NCBI GenBank assembly: GCA_017935565.1 | Contig: JAGBHK010000003.1 | Location: 1 to 46,934 of the forward strand | Length of the DNA stretch: 46,934 bases | Direction: 5' to 3' | Source: Lachnospiraceae bacterium | GTDB lineage: Bacteria; Bacillota; Clostridia; Lachnospirales; Lachnospiraceae | In this document: one piece after another, positions 28,962 to 38,095 of the stretch | Layout: the number at the start of each line of letters is the position of its first letter | Numbering within the stretch: the stretch's first letter is position 1 | Translations under genes and position numbers: made by a program | The notes under the pieces: model-generated | Told to the model about the DNA's origin: nothing | Seen by the model: the letters and a program-made list of their open reading frames with translations, nothing else | Database searches by the model: none

Positions 28962-31900
28962 TTACTTTGTAACATAAGTTAAATACTCTTTAAGAACCTC
29001 ATTAGACGATAAAGCCTGATCGTGTATCTTAAAGTCTGAAATTAAACCAGCAAAACTATCCTGGTAAATATCACCGCCAAGAATTATTCTAAGAGGTGTA
29101 TTCATAAATGGTACATCTTGTCTTGAACCAAACAATTCGCCATTGAAATATAAACAAGAAATGTTATGCTTGGTGTTATATGTAGCAACAACATGGTACC
29201 ATCTACCTGGCTTGATATTGATTGCACCACCTGTATCATGCCATTCGTCAAGGGCGTTATCCTTGAAACGCAATGAAGGTCGTCCATCGAAAGCATGAGG
29301 CAAAATACTACAAAATCCTCGTTCGAACGATGCAAAGAACAATGATGTCCAAATGCTAACAGTATCAGGTTTGAACCACATCGATATTGAAAAGTCCGAA
29401 ATAGGGAACAATTCAGTAGGTAATTCTAATACATTTGTAGTAAATGTTCCGCCAGGCAAGAAGAAGGCTTTCATATTATCTAATGGACCATCTTCATATC
29501 TTATAATATCACCATTGTATCGTGCAGTGTATGTACCTGTAGAATCACTAAGTGAATCATTAAATGGAAAATGAATAACGTTTGCTTTACTAACGAAATG
29601 TTCCATGGTGTATTCGTCAAATTGTTTCTCAGGCAACGGTTTACTATAGTAATACCCTTGGAAAATGTTACAACCAAGTTTATATAGCATATCACATTGA
29701 GTTAGATATTCGACACCTTCACATAAAACAGAGATATGTAACTTTTTAGCCATTTCAATGATAGAAGCCAAAATGATGAGCTGTTTATCATTTAAAATAG
29801 CATCTGATAAGAATACTCTATCAAGTTTTAAAGTATCGATAGGAATGCTATTCAATACGTTTAGCGATGAATAACCTGAACCAAAGTCGTCCATTGATAT
29901 TTGGATTCCAAGTTCTGATAATCCTTCCATCAATTCAAGAACTTTGTCCATATTTTCCATATAAATACTTTCTGTTAATTCGAATTCCAAGTATTCTGTA
30001 GGAATTTCGTATTCATCCAAAAGCATTTTAATATATTCGATTAAGGCGTCATCTAAGAGATGAAGTCTCGAAATATTCATGGATATAGGTACAACTGGCA
30101 AATTCTTATCGAGTCTGTTGCGAATATATTTAAATACTTCACGATAAACAAAATAGTCCAGTTCGATAATAAGACCATTGCTCTCATACAATGGAATAAA
30201 ATCACCAGGGAAAATCATCGAACCATCCGGCTTAATCCATCTGATTAATGCTTCTGCACCACATATCTTGGTTGTACCACTTTCTATTTTTGGTTGATAA
30301 TAAACTACAAATTCGCCATTTTCTAAAGCAGAGTAGAAATCTGCAGATAATTTCATATTTGTAGCCAATGCATTCATCATATTTGTATCAAAAAGAATGC
30401 AATTTTTTGTAGGATTAAGTTTAGCTTCTTTACGCGCTGTGTTTGCGTTTGAAACAGCTGTCTCCAAAAGGATGTCTTCGTCTTTGTCAATAATGTAAAC
30501 ACCGGAAGAAATGCTAATCTGTGCATTGAAAAATTTTTCATGAATAGCATCTTCAGTAATTCTATTCTTTTCAGCAACTGCATCTAAAAATTCTTCATTG
30601 GTCATACTATCATCTAGCAAGACGGCAGATAAAATATTATCTGAATAAACACGAGTCGCTGCAATAAAAGCAATATTACGCTCTAGGGTCTTTTCAACAA
30701 AGAATTTGATTAATTCGTCACCAACTGAATAACCATATGTTTCATTAATATATTTAAAATGCAAAATATCAGAGTAAACCAAAGCAATTCTGCAAGGTCT
30801 TGGTGCTACCATAAAAGGCTGCATTTTTTCATGAAAATAGTCATATTTTAAAAGTCCAGTTAACGAATCGTGAGCATTCATCTGCTCAACCAAAGATTCA
30901 GTTTGATTTAAAGCCCTCATATTCATCAAGTAAGATGAAATAATACGACAGAACATCTTCAATGTACTAATATCCTGTGTTGAGAAATTGACATTTTTAG
31001 TGAGGTCAATGAAGTCAATACAACCAATAAATGAATTGTCTGAATAAATTGGAACCTCCATAAATGTTTTGAAATGTCCAGGATAATCCATAATATCGCA
31101 ATCAAGAGGAACTTCGTCCGTTGATTGCCACAAATAATAACCATTACTGTAATGGGATAACATTGTATTCCAGTCTTTTTCTGAATAATTCCATACCTTG
31201 CCTATAAGAGGGGCTTTTTTTACATCTTCCTGAATGTATTCGTAAATGTATTTAAGAGTGTATGGCGATTCAGTTACTTCACGTATGGCGATTAACGAAA
31301 TACCATAGTGATTTGTAACATTTCTCAAGAGGAGGTTAATAGCATTATCAACATCCTTAGAGTCTTCCATAATTTTGAATGTGAAATCCATCAATTCATA
31401 AGCGTATGTATTGATAGCATTAGTTTTCTTCTTGTTAAATGTAGTATAACCTTCGTCGTTTTTCTTACTACGACCACCAGAAGTTATGTTTTTGTTATCT
31501 GGTGAATATATAGTGTAACCGTCTTTGCCGTTGTTTTTGTTAAAATACATGGCGTTGTCAGCTTTTTCATAAAGAGTAGAGAAGTCGGAACCATGTTCGT
31601 TGAATAAAGAAATACCAACGCTTACAGAAACCATATAATTACCTTCGCCAACATATGTATTACGAATAGCGTGTCTTAAAGAATTTGCTTTATCAACTAC
31701 ATCTGAAAGTTGTCGATAATCCTTCATAAGAACCATAAATTCATCGCCACCTATACGACCGACAATATCGGAAGACCTAAATGTGGATTTGATAGCAGAG
31801 GCGATACTTGTCAAAACGGCATCACCAAATAAATGTCCATTGTTATCATTAACTGATTTGAAATTATCAATGTCAATGACAAATAATGCACAATTTGAAT

Positions 31901-32069
31901 TTGGATAATCAAACAAGTAGTTGCTAATCAATTGTTGAGTATGCATTTTGTTTGTTAAACCAGTTAATGAATCTAGTTGTGTCTCTGAATGAGTATAGTT
32001 AAAATTAGCAAGTTTTTTGCGATTGTTGCTACTAACACTATGAACCCTTCCTGTAACGGTCTTCTTCAT
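28962..32069 (-). CDS. c-di-GMP protein: GGDEF-GAF-GGDEF(degenerate)-EAL-LamG
   Basis: This 1035-residue protein has no membrane helix or signal peptide. GGDEF domain 1 (about 30-195) has an intact RIGGDEF site (105-111) and an RSSD inhibitory site (98-101), so it should make c-di-GMP. A GAF-like region spans about 220-390. GGDEF domain 2 (about 400-565) is degenerate (RVYSDNIL replaces GGDEF). The EAL domain (about 570-820) keeps GAEALIRW, FELTES, MDDFGSGYSS, LKLDR and EGVE, so hydrolysis is likely. Residues about 833-1030 form a LamG/concanavalin-like domain (SISMWFKPD, GRWYHVVATYN, YFNGELFG). The gene is monocistronic. Confidence 0.88.
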   Translation of the reverse strand: MKKTVTGRVHSVSSNNRKKLANFNYTHSETQLDSLTGLTNKMHTQQLISNYLFDYPNSNCALFVIDIDNFKSVNDNNGHLFGDAVLTSIASAIKSTFRSSDIVGRIGGDEFMVLMKDYRQLSDVVDKANSLRHAIRNTYVGEGNYMVSVSVGISLFNEHGSDFSTLYEKADNAMYFNKNNGKDGYTIYSPDNKNITSGGRSKKNDEGYTTFNKKKTNAINTYAYELMDFTFKIMEDSKDVDNAINLLLRNVTNHYGISLIAIREVTESPYTLKYIYEYIQEDVKKAPLIGKVWNYSEKDWNTMLSHYSNGYYLWQSTDEVPLDCDIMDYPGHFKTFMEVPIYSDNSFIGCIDFIDLTKNVNFSTQDISTLKMFCRIISSYLMNMRALNQTESLVEQMNAHDSLTGLLKYDYFHEKMQPFMVAPRPCRIALVYSDILHFKYINETYGYSVGDELIKFFVEKTLERNIAFIAATRVYSDNILSAVLLDDSMTNEEFLDAVAEKNRITEDAIHEKFFNAQISISSGVYIIDKDEDILLETAVSNANTARKEAKLNPTKNCILFDTNMMNALATNMKLSADFYSALENGEFVVYYQPKIESGTTKICGAEALIRWIKPDGSMIFPGDFIPLYESNGLIIELDYFVYREVFKYIRNRLDKNLPVVPISMNISRLHLLDDALIEYIKMLLDEYEIPTEYLEFELTESIYMENMDKVLELMEGLSELGIQISMDDFGSGYSSLNVLNSIPIDTLKLDRVFLSDAILNDKQLIILASIIEMAKKLHISVLCEGVEYLTQCDMLYKLGCNIFQGYYYSKPLPEKQFDEYTMEHFVSKANVIHFPFNDSLSDSTGTYTARYNGDIIRYEDGPLDNMKAFFLPGGTFTTNVLELPTELFPISDFSISMWFKPDTVSIWTSLFFASFERGFCSILPHAFDGRPSLRFKDNALDEWHDTGGAINIKPGRWYHVVATYNTKHNISCLYFNGELFGSRQDVPFMNTPLRIILGGDIYQDSFAGLISDFKIHDQALSSNEVLKEYLTYVTK

Positions 32070-32195
32070 AGTAATCCTCCTGTAATCCTTTGAGTATATA
32101 TCAATATTTTGTTAATTCACACAAATAATTTAATATATTTTACCACAATAATTATAGATTATCTACATTTTTTAACAAATTTTTTTAATTCTTTC

Positions 32196-32223
32196 TTGAA
32201 AATATAATAATTAGGGATATACT
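32196..32223 (+). promoter_or_regulatory. Promoter of the HAD phosphatase gene
   Basis: TTGAAA (32196-32201), 16 bases, TATACT (32218-32223). The gene follows about 40 bases later. Confidence 0.55.
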
Positions 32224-32262
32224 TGTAGTTGTAGATTAATAAAGAAAAGGAATATATTGATT

Positions 32263-32919
32263 ATGAAAGCATATAAAGCAGTGGTTTTTGATTTGGATGG
32301 AACATTATTAAATACATTGGAAGATTTGTGCGATAGTACAAATTATGCGTTAATGCAAAAAGGATATCCGACAAGGGATATTGATGAGGTTAGAAGTTTT
32401 GTTGGAAATGGAGTGGAAAAATTAATTGTAAGAGCTTTGCCAGAAAATACTTGCGAGAGTGAAGTTGTAGAGGTTCTTAAAATATTTAAAGAGCATTATA
32501 AGGTTAATTCTAAAAATAAGACCAGACCTTATGAGGGAATAATGGAACTTCTTAAAGAACTAAAGGATAAAGATTTTAAGATGGCTATTGTTTCAAATAA
32601 ATTTGATTTGGCTGTTAAAGAACTTAATAAGGAATTTTTTGGAGAGTACATTGAATATGCTTATGGTGAATGTGAAACTATAAGAAAGAAACCTAATCCA
32701 GACGCTGTGTTTATGGCATTGAAGGATTTGGATGTATTACAGCATGAGGCAGTTTATGTAGGTGATTCAGATGTTGATATATTAACTGCCCAAAACGCTG
32801 GGTTAGATTGCATTTCAGTAACCTGGGGATTTAGGACTAGAAGAGAACTTGAAATGAGTGGCGCAGTATCAATAATAGATGAGCCAATAGATTTAATGGA
32901 TATTATTTATAAGTATTAA
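32263..32919 (+). CDS. HAD-family phosphatase (phosphoglycolate phosphatase-like)
   Basis: This 218-residue cytoplasmic hydrolase has HAD motif I FDLDGTLLNT with the nucleophile Asp10 and acid/base Asp12. Motif II is IVSNK (near 110), the motif III Lys lies in RKKPNP, and motif IV is YVGDSDVDILTAQNAG. The helical cap type and length match Gph/PpaX-like enzymes; the natural substrate is uncertain. I chose the ATG at 32263. A TTG at 32257 is closer to AAGGA and remains possible. It has its own promoter, and the DegV gene downstream has another. Confidence 0.85.
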   Translation: MKAYKAVVFDLDGTLLNTLEDLCDSTNYALMQKGYPTRDIDEVRSFVGNGVEKLIVRALPENTCESEVVEVLKIFKEHYKVNSKNKTRPYEGIMELLKELKDKDFKMAIVSNKFDLAVKELNKEFFGEYIEYAYGECETIRKKPNPDAVFMALKDLDVLQHEAVYVGDSDVDILTAQNAGLDCISVTWGFRTRRELEMSGAVSIIDEPIDLMDIIYKY

Positions 32920-32924
32920 TTATC

Positions 32925-32953
32925 TTGCGAGTTAATGTGAAGTGTGATAAAAT
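32925..32953 (+). promoter_or_regulatory. Promoter of the DegV-rSAM-exonuclease operon
   Basis: TTGCGA (32925-32930), 17 bases, TAAAAT (32948-32953) with an upstream TG extended -10. It lies in the short gap after the HAD gene. Confidence 0.6.
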
Positions 32954-32985
32954 GTATTCGAATTGTGCTATGGAGGTAAAATAAA

Positions 32986-33864
32986 ATGGCTAAGACAGCA
33001 ATTGTGACAGATAGCAATAGTGGAATTACACAGGCTGAGGGAAAAGAGTTAGGGATTTATGTGTTACCGATGCCTTTTATTATTAATGATGAAACATATT
33101 TTGAAGATATAAACCTTTCTCAGGAGGAATTTTACGAAAAACTCGAAGGAGATGCTGATATTTCGACTACTCAGCCAAGTCCTGAACAGGTAATGAATAT
33201 ATGGGATGATGCTCTTAAGGATTATGATTATGTTATTCATATTCCAATGTCTAGTGGACTTAGTGGTTCTTGTTCTACAGCGATAATGCTTTCTCATGAG
33301 GATGAATATGAGGGTAAGGTATTTGTTGTGGACAATCAGAGAATTTCAGTAACACAGAGAAGAGCTTGTCTTGATGCTAAAGCGATGGCGGACAGTGGAA
33401 TGGATCCAAAGTCTATATATGATAAACTTATGGAAATGAAACTTGAAGCAAGTATTTACATTATGGTTGATACTTTGAAGTATTTGAAAAAGGGTGGAAG
33501 AATTACAGCAGCAGCGGCTGCATTGGGAACAATTCTTAAACTTAAACCCGTTCTTCAGATTCAGGGTGAAAAACTTGATGCGTTTTCAAAGGCAAGAACG
33601 ATAAGTATGGCTAAAAACATTATGATTGAAGCTATTATGAAGGATATAGAGACAAGATTTGGTGGAGATGTTAAAAACGTTCATATTGCGTTTGCGCATA
33701 CTAAGAACGAAGAAGAAATTTCGAATATGAAAAAAGAACTTCTTGAGAAAATACCTGGAATTGATGAGGAGAGTATTGTAATTAATCCTCTTTCATTGAG
33801 TGTTTCATGTCACATTGGACCAGGAGCGCTTGCTGTTGCAGTTGAGAAGAAACTTAATGCATAA
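32986..33864 (+). CDS. DegV family protein (second paralogue)
   Basis: This 292-residue fatty-acid-binding-type protein begins with the family motif AIVTDSNSGIT (residues 4-14). It has the DISTTQPSPEQV loop, then IPMSSGLSGSCSTA (near 87-100), LKYLKKGGRI, and an FAHTKNEEE-type segment. It differs from the protein at 3781-4617, which has TLTGGLSGT instead, so the two probably bind different lipids. The start follows TGGAGG. It leads an operon with a membrane protein, a radical SAM protein and an exonuclease (gaps 17 bases, overlap 38, overlap 8). Confidence 0.9.
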   Translation: MAKTAIVTDSNSGITQAEGKELGIYVLPMPFIINDETYFEDINLSQEEFYEKLEGDADISTTQPSPEQVMNIWDDALKDYDYVIHIPMSSGLSGSCSTAIMLSHEDEYEGKVFVVDNQRISVTQRRACLDAKAMADSGMDPKSIYDKLMEMKLEASIYIMVDTLKYLKKGGRITAAAAALGTILKLKPVLQIQGEKLDAFSKARTISMAKNIMIEAIMKDIETRFGGDVKNVHIAFAHTKNEEEISNMKKELLEKIPGIDEESIVINPLSLSVSCHIGPGALAVAVEKKLNA

Positions 33865-33881
33865 GAAATGGAGAGTAGACA

Positions 33882-34877
33882 ATGAATGAATTGAACTCTA
33901 AAGTCTATAGAATTGTAAAAAATGAATTGGGTTCTGTAAAGGTAATGATTATGGCCATAATGATATCATTTGGCTTGGTGTTATCGATTGCAAATTTTGT
34001 TATTAGTGTATTTAATTCAGCAGATGTAGCTAATAAGGTCAAAGAACTAATACAAAGTCCTTACGATGCTCAAACAAATAATGCTCTTAGCCTTACTATT
34101 TTGGTGGTAATGGTTATTGAAGTTTTATTGTTTTTAGTGAATTTTATACCTTTGGTGCTTATGGCTTTTGGTATATATTTAATATATGAAAATGCCAAAA
34201 AAACTGATGGTATGGTAAAGACAACTGGTTTGAAAATTGTTGGTGGCGTAATGAAATATCACGGTATTGTGTATTTTGTTTATGTTGGATTATTTGCGAT
34301 TGTGGCTATAGCGCTGGTTGTATTGACTCATGGATTTACTGATAAGGTTGCTTCCTTCCTTGGAAGTGATGACATAGAATTTATAGGAAGTATCAAGGTT
34401 TTATCGGTATTTTTATTGTTTATTGTTGGTATTGTAGCTTTTGTATTGATAGGAATTGGTGTGATATTTTTGTCATTATCCAAAACTATGAAATTTGTCG
34501 CAGGGACCCAATACGGTAAGTTAGAAGGTAAGATTTCAGGATTTGGTGTTGCTATAATGCTTTTGGTTGGAGCACATAATTTAACTTCAATTTTTTCGGG
34601 ATTTTCAGCATCGGCGATGAGTCAGGAAGATATTCAAATGATGGAAGAAATGTTTGGAGGTACGGTGGCAAATATTATTGTAAATATGATGCCTTCTGAT
34701 ACAATACAGTTTGAAATGTTAGTTATTTCAACAGCGTATGCATTCTTTATTGGTGCGACACAGCTTTTGGGAGCAATAACGCTTGTGAATATGAGATCAA
34801 AAATTAACAGAGCAATACAGGAACAGGAATTTAATAATTATGGTGGAGACAATTTTATTGGTGGCAATCAATGCTAA
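33882..34877 (+). CDS. Membrane protein of unknown function
   Basis: I do not recognise this 331-residue protein. It has an N-terminal helix (about 20-42), two helices at about 68-100, two at about 125-150 and 165-200, then a hydrophilic Met/Glu-rich segment (SQEDIQMMEEMFGG, near 247-260) and a final helix (about 280-298). The N- and C-termini are hydrophilic. It starts 17 bases after the DegV gene behind ATGGAGAG, and its 3' end overlaps the radical SAM gene by 38 bases, so co-expression is likely. No motif suggests an enzymatic role. Confidence 0.75.
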   Translation: MNELNSKVYRIVKNELGSVKVMIMAIMISFGLVLSIANFVISVFNSADVANKVKELIQSPYDAQTNNALSLTILVVMVIEVLLFLVNFIPLVLMAFGIYLIYENAKKTDGMVKTTGLKIVGGVMKYHGIVYFVYVGLFAIVAIALVVLTHGFTDKVASFLGSDDIEFIGSIKVLSVFLLFIVGIVAFVLIGIGVIFLSLSKTMKFVAGTQYGKLEGKISGFGVAIMLLVGAHNLTSIFSGFSASAMSQEDIQMMEEMFGGTVANIIVNMMPSDTIQFEMLVISTAYAFFIGATQLLGAITLVNMRSKINRAIQEQEFNNYGGDNFIGGNQC

Positions 34878-36546
34878 ATATATTCATTCTAATTTAGCAG
34901 TACATAGCCTAAAGGCGTATTCGAAGGAATATGCAGAAAAAATTCAAATTGCAGAATATACCATAAACAACTTAATTGAAGATATTCTAGACGATATTTA
35001 TTTGAAAAAGCCGGATGTTCTGGCTTTTTCGTGCTATATATGGAATATTGAATATGTTGAGAAGTTGATGGTTGAATTGAAAAAATTACTTCCAGACACA
35101 GATATTTGGCTTGGTGGTCCGGAGGTTTCTTATAATGCGCAAAAATATTTTGAAGAATTTGATTGCGTTAAGGGTGTTATGGTTTCAGAAGGTGAGGAAA
35201 CTTTTAAAGATATTGTGACAAATTATGTCAATGGAAATGATGATTTTGAGAGCATTGCAGGAATCATTACAAAAGATAAACCTATTGCTGATGTTAGAAA
35301 ATGCGTAGATATGTCAAAAATTCCATTTCCATATGAAAACCTAAAAGAATTTGAGAACAGAATTATTTATTACGAAAGTAGTAGGGGCTGCCCGTTTTCG
35401 TGTAGTTATTGTTTGTCATCCATAGACAAAACTTTACGATTTAGAAGTCTTGAACAAGTTTTTGAGGAACTCAAATTTTTTATGGACAACAAGGTTAGTC
35501 AGGTTAAATTTATTGATAGAACATTTAATTGTGACAAAAATCGCAGCGAAAAAATCTGGCAGTATATATTAGAAAATGACAATGGAATAACGAATTTTCA
35601 CTTTGAGATTTCGGCAGATTTAATTACTGAGGAACAGATTGAGATATTAAATAAAATGCGCCCAGGATTGGTACAACTTGAAATTGGTGTGCAGTCAACC
35701 AATGAAAAAACTATCGAGGCTATTCGTAGAAAAATGGATTTGGAGAGATTGAAAAATGTAGTATCAAAGATTAAAAGTGCTAGAAATATCCATTTACATC
35801 TCGATTTGATTGCAGGGTTGCCATATGAAGATATCGCTACATTTAAGAAATCATTTAACGATGTGTATGCCATGGAACCAGATGAATTGCAACTGGGATT
35901 TTTGAAGGTTTTACATGGGGCGTATATGTATGATGACGCCAAGGAATACGGTATTGTTTACAAGAATTTCCCACCATATGAAGTGCTGTATACTAAATGG
36001 TTGAGTTTTGATGATGTGCTCAAATTAAAGAAAATTGAAACGGTTCTTGAAATATATTACGGAAGCAATCAGTTCAGAAATACTGTTAATTACTTAATAA
36101 GTTTTTTTGAATCACCTTATGATTTTTATGAGGTTCTTGGAGATTTTTATGATGAAGTTCATAAAAAAGGAGAGAAACATTCAAGAATTGAAAGATATAA
36201 TTTACTTTTAGATTTCGTAAAAAAGGTGGAAGGCGCCAATGAAGAGGTTTTAAAAGAAGTTATGACATTGGATATATATTTGCGTGAAAATATGAAGACA
36301 AGACCTTCATTTTCTGTGGATATGTCTGCATACAAGGATGCTCTACGAGTGCTTGTTAAGGATGGCACTATTAAGAAAACTGAACATATCGAGGCGATTT
36401 CATTGGAGGTAGCAAAGGCATATCTTGATATAGAATGTTGCGAAAATTGTGAAAAGATTTTCGTAAAATTTGATTACGATAATAGAAATCCTATAACTTT
36501 TGATGCGTCAGTTTCGATAGTTGGAAAGGCGGTTGAAAATGCTTAA
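34840..36546 (+). CDS. B12-binding-type radical SAM protein (DUF4080 family)
   Basis: This 568-residue protein has an N-terminal cobalamin-binding-like Rossmann region (residues 1-135: VAINAKYIHSNLAV, FSCYIWN, WLGGPEVSY). The radical SAM core follows, with the cluster motif GCPFSCSYC (near 184-192), then DLIAGLPYED (near 328). A C-terminal DUF4080 domain completes it. The substrate is unknown. It overlaps the upstream gene by 38 bases. The ATG at 34840 is used; a TTG at 34858 preceded by GGTGGAG is an alternative but would trim a conserved hydrophobic strand. Confidence 0.85.
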   Translation: MVETILLVAINAKYIHSNLAVHSLKAYSKEYAEKIQIAEYTINNLIEDILDDIYLKKPDVLAFSCYIWNIEYVEKLMVELKKLLPDTDIWLGGPEVSYNAQKYFEEFDCVKGVMVSEGEETFKDIVTNYVNGNDDFESIAGIITKDKPIADVRKCVDMSKIPFPYENLKEFENRIIYYESSRGCPFSCSYCLSSIDKTLRFRSLEQVFEELKFFMDNKVSQVKFIDRTFNCDKNRSEKIWQYILENDNGITNFHFEISADLITEEQIEILNKMRPGLVQLEIGVQSTNEKTIEAIRRKMDLERLKNVVSKIKSARNIHLHLDLIAGLPYEDIATFKKSFNDVYAMEPDELQLGFLKVLHGAYMYDDAKEYGIVYKNFPPYEVLYTKWLSFDDVLKLKKIETVLEIYYGSNQFRNTVNYLISFFESPYDFYEVLGDFYDEVHKKGEKHSRIERYNLLLDFVKKVEGANEEVLKEVMTLDIYLRENMKTRPSFSVDMSAYKDALRVLVKDGTIKKTEHIEAISLEVAKAYLDIECCENCEKIFVKFDYDNRNPITFDASVSIVGKAVENA

Positions 36547-37252
36547 TTCATATATTTTATTGGATTTAGAAACCACGGGACTTAGTGCTAAAGAAGATGC
36601 AATCATTGAGATTGGTGCGTTAAAAGTGGTTGATGGAAAAATTGTTGATAAAATTGAAACTTTTATTAATCCAGCAAGAAAAATACCACATCGAATAACA
36701 GAAGTTACTGGGATAAACGACGAAATGGTTGAAAATGCACCATATATTGCAGAAGTGATTGCGGACGTTGTGAAGTTTCTTCAAGGATTTACAATAATTG
36801 GTCACAATGTGATGTTTGATTATAGTTTCCTAAAGCGTACAGCGGTTAATCACAAGTATACGCTAGAAACTAAAGTGATAGATACACTTAAAATTTCGCG
36901 ACAATTGCTTACAGATTTACCAAAAAAATCGTTAGAATATTTGTGTAATCATTTTGGTATAAAGGACGAGAATCACCATCGCGCGATTAATGACGCGTAT
37001 GTGGCGGGTGAATTATATAAGCTTTTGTGTAATGAATACGAGGAAAACAATCCAGATGTATTTGAGCCAAAGGAAGCTATATATAAAGTGAAAAAAGAAT
37101 CGCCTGTTACTAAAAAACAGGCGGAATGGTTAAAAGCACTTGTGGCTTATCATAATATTCAGATTGACTATGATATTGATAAATTGACTAAAAACAGCGC
37201 ATCCAGATATATTGATAAGATATTGGCAACTTATGGAAGATGCCCTAAATAA
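36539..37252 (+). CDS. DEDDh 3'-5' exonuclease (DnaQ/PolC epsilon-like)
   Basis: This 237-residue nuclease has Exo I LLDLETTGL (Asp near 8, Glu near 10), Exo II GHNVMFDYSFL, and Exo III HHRAINDAYVAGEL with the DEDDh His and Asp. The C-terminal 65 residues (VTKKQAEWLKALVAYHNI) are a small extra helical region. It is far shorter than PolC, so it is a stand-alone proofreading-type or repair exonuclease. The ATG at 36539 follows AAAGGCGG and overlaps the radical SAM gene by 8 bases. The upstream frame extension is not needed. Confidence 0.85.
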   Translation: MLNSYILLDLETTGLSAKEDAIIEIGALKVVDGKIVDKIETFINPARKIPHRITEVTGINDEMVENAPYIAEVIADVVKFLQGFTIIGHNVMFDYSFLKRTAVNHKYTLETKVIDTLKISRQLLTDLPKKSLEYLCNHFGIKDENHHRAINDAYVAGELYKLLCNEYEENNPDVFEPKEAIYKVKKESPVTKKQAEWLKALVAYHNIQIDYDIDKLTKNSASRYIDKILATYGRCPK

Positions 37253-37258
37253 TATTGC

Positions 37259-37289
37259 TATATTAATGCTTTTTCAATGCATTAATATA
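37259..37289. terminator. Bidirectional hairpin between convergent genes
   Basis: TATATTAATGC (37259-37269) pairs perfectly with GCATTAATATA (37279-37289). It overlaps the last codons of the minus-strand gene. The stem is AT-rich with a T-rich loop, so its strength as a terminator is uncertain. Confidence 0.55.
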
Positions 37290-37889
37290 ACCGATGATGC
37301 TGTTTTTGTTTAAAGAATCGAGTTTATTTGCAACTTCTAACAGATAATCGAGTTTGCCAGTTTGATTTTTTTTAATATAAAGGTCTGCTAATAACTTGTA
37401 ATTACCGCTTATATCTGTTAAAATATCAATGCCGAATTCAAGTACTTTGATGGCATCGTCAGTGTAATTTAAGTCATTTAATCTTGTTCCATACATATGA
37501 ATAAGTTTGACTAATTCGGTATAATTGGTGTCATATTCATCCAAAGCAGTGATGTTTGCTGGGCCGAAATTCATTTTAATGTCGGTAACAGTTTTGCCTG
37601 TGAGATTAAATATACGTTTATTTTGTAATTCGATAAGTTCTTCGTTACATTTTAATAGTATTTTATCGTCAGTATCTTTGGCTGATAATCCTGAAAGGAG
37701 AATAGCGTCAGGCACCTTTACATATTCAAGGGAGTCGAGGGGAACACGACGAACACCGTTTGCTTCGTTTTCGCGTTTCCAAAAGTCGTCCTCTTTTCGT
37801 TTTTCGAGTTTTGACGCTTTGTTTCTTTCATAAGTAAACCAAGCGATAAAAATTAAAAATAAACCAAATATTGGATAATAAAAATTCAT
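37263..37889 (-). CDS. Membrane-anchored TPR-like hypothetical protein
   Basis: This 208-residue protein of unknown function has one N-terminal membrane helix (about 3-20), then a charged segment (KASKLEKRKEDDFWKREN) placing the rest in the cytoplasm. Residues about 115-205 form helical pairs resembling two to three tetratricopeptide repeats (NYTDDAIKVLEFGIDIL, GNYKLLADLYIKKNQ). It probably acts as a scaffold. It is divergent from the small membrane peptide at 37935. The binding site AGAAAGG lies just upstream. Confidence 0.7.
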   Translation of the reverse strand: MNFYYPIFGLFLIFIAWFTYERNKASKLEKRKEDDFWKRENEANGVRRVPLDSLEYVKVPDAILLSGLSAKDTDDKILLKCNEELIELQNKRIFNLTGKTVTDIKMNFGPANITALDEYDTNYTELVKLIHMYGTRLNDLNYTDDAIKVLEFGIDILTDISGNYKLLADLYIKKNQTGKLDYLLEVANKLDSLNKNSIIGYINALKKH

Positions 37890-37934
37890 AATAGTAAGCC
37901 TTTCTTAAAAGAATAGCTTCGGATAGGAGGAAAT

Positions 37935-38036
37935 ATGAATATCTACAACAAAAAAACACAGAAGAAACTTATTACAGTTATCGCTATTATTCTTGTTGCA
38001 TCTATGATATTACCACTCATCGTTGCTGCATTATAA
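37935..38036 (+). CDS. 33-residue single-pass membrane peptide
   Basis: AGGAGG lies 6 bases before an ATG that opens a 33-codon frame. It has a basic N-terminus (NIYNKKTQKK) and one hydrophobic helix (about 13-33) ending at the stop. The pattern (short positive tail plus one helix) is that of small Firmicute membrane proteins such as the Prli42 class, but no orthology is claimed. It stands between a divergent gene and the PurM-like gene 59 bases downstream, so it may lead that operon. Confidence 0.65.
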   Translation: MNIYNKKTQKKLITVIAIILVASMILPLIVAAL

Positions 38037-38095
38037 TTGTAAGTGAACGAAACAAAAATGTCAACAAATAGGATTTGATTAACTAGGAGAGAGCA

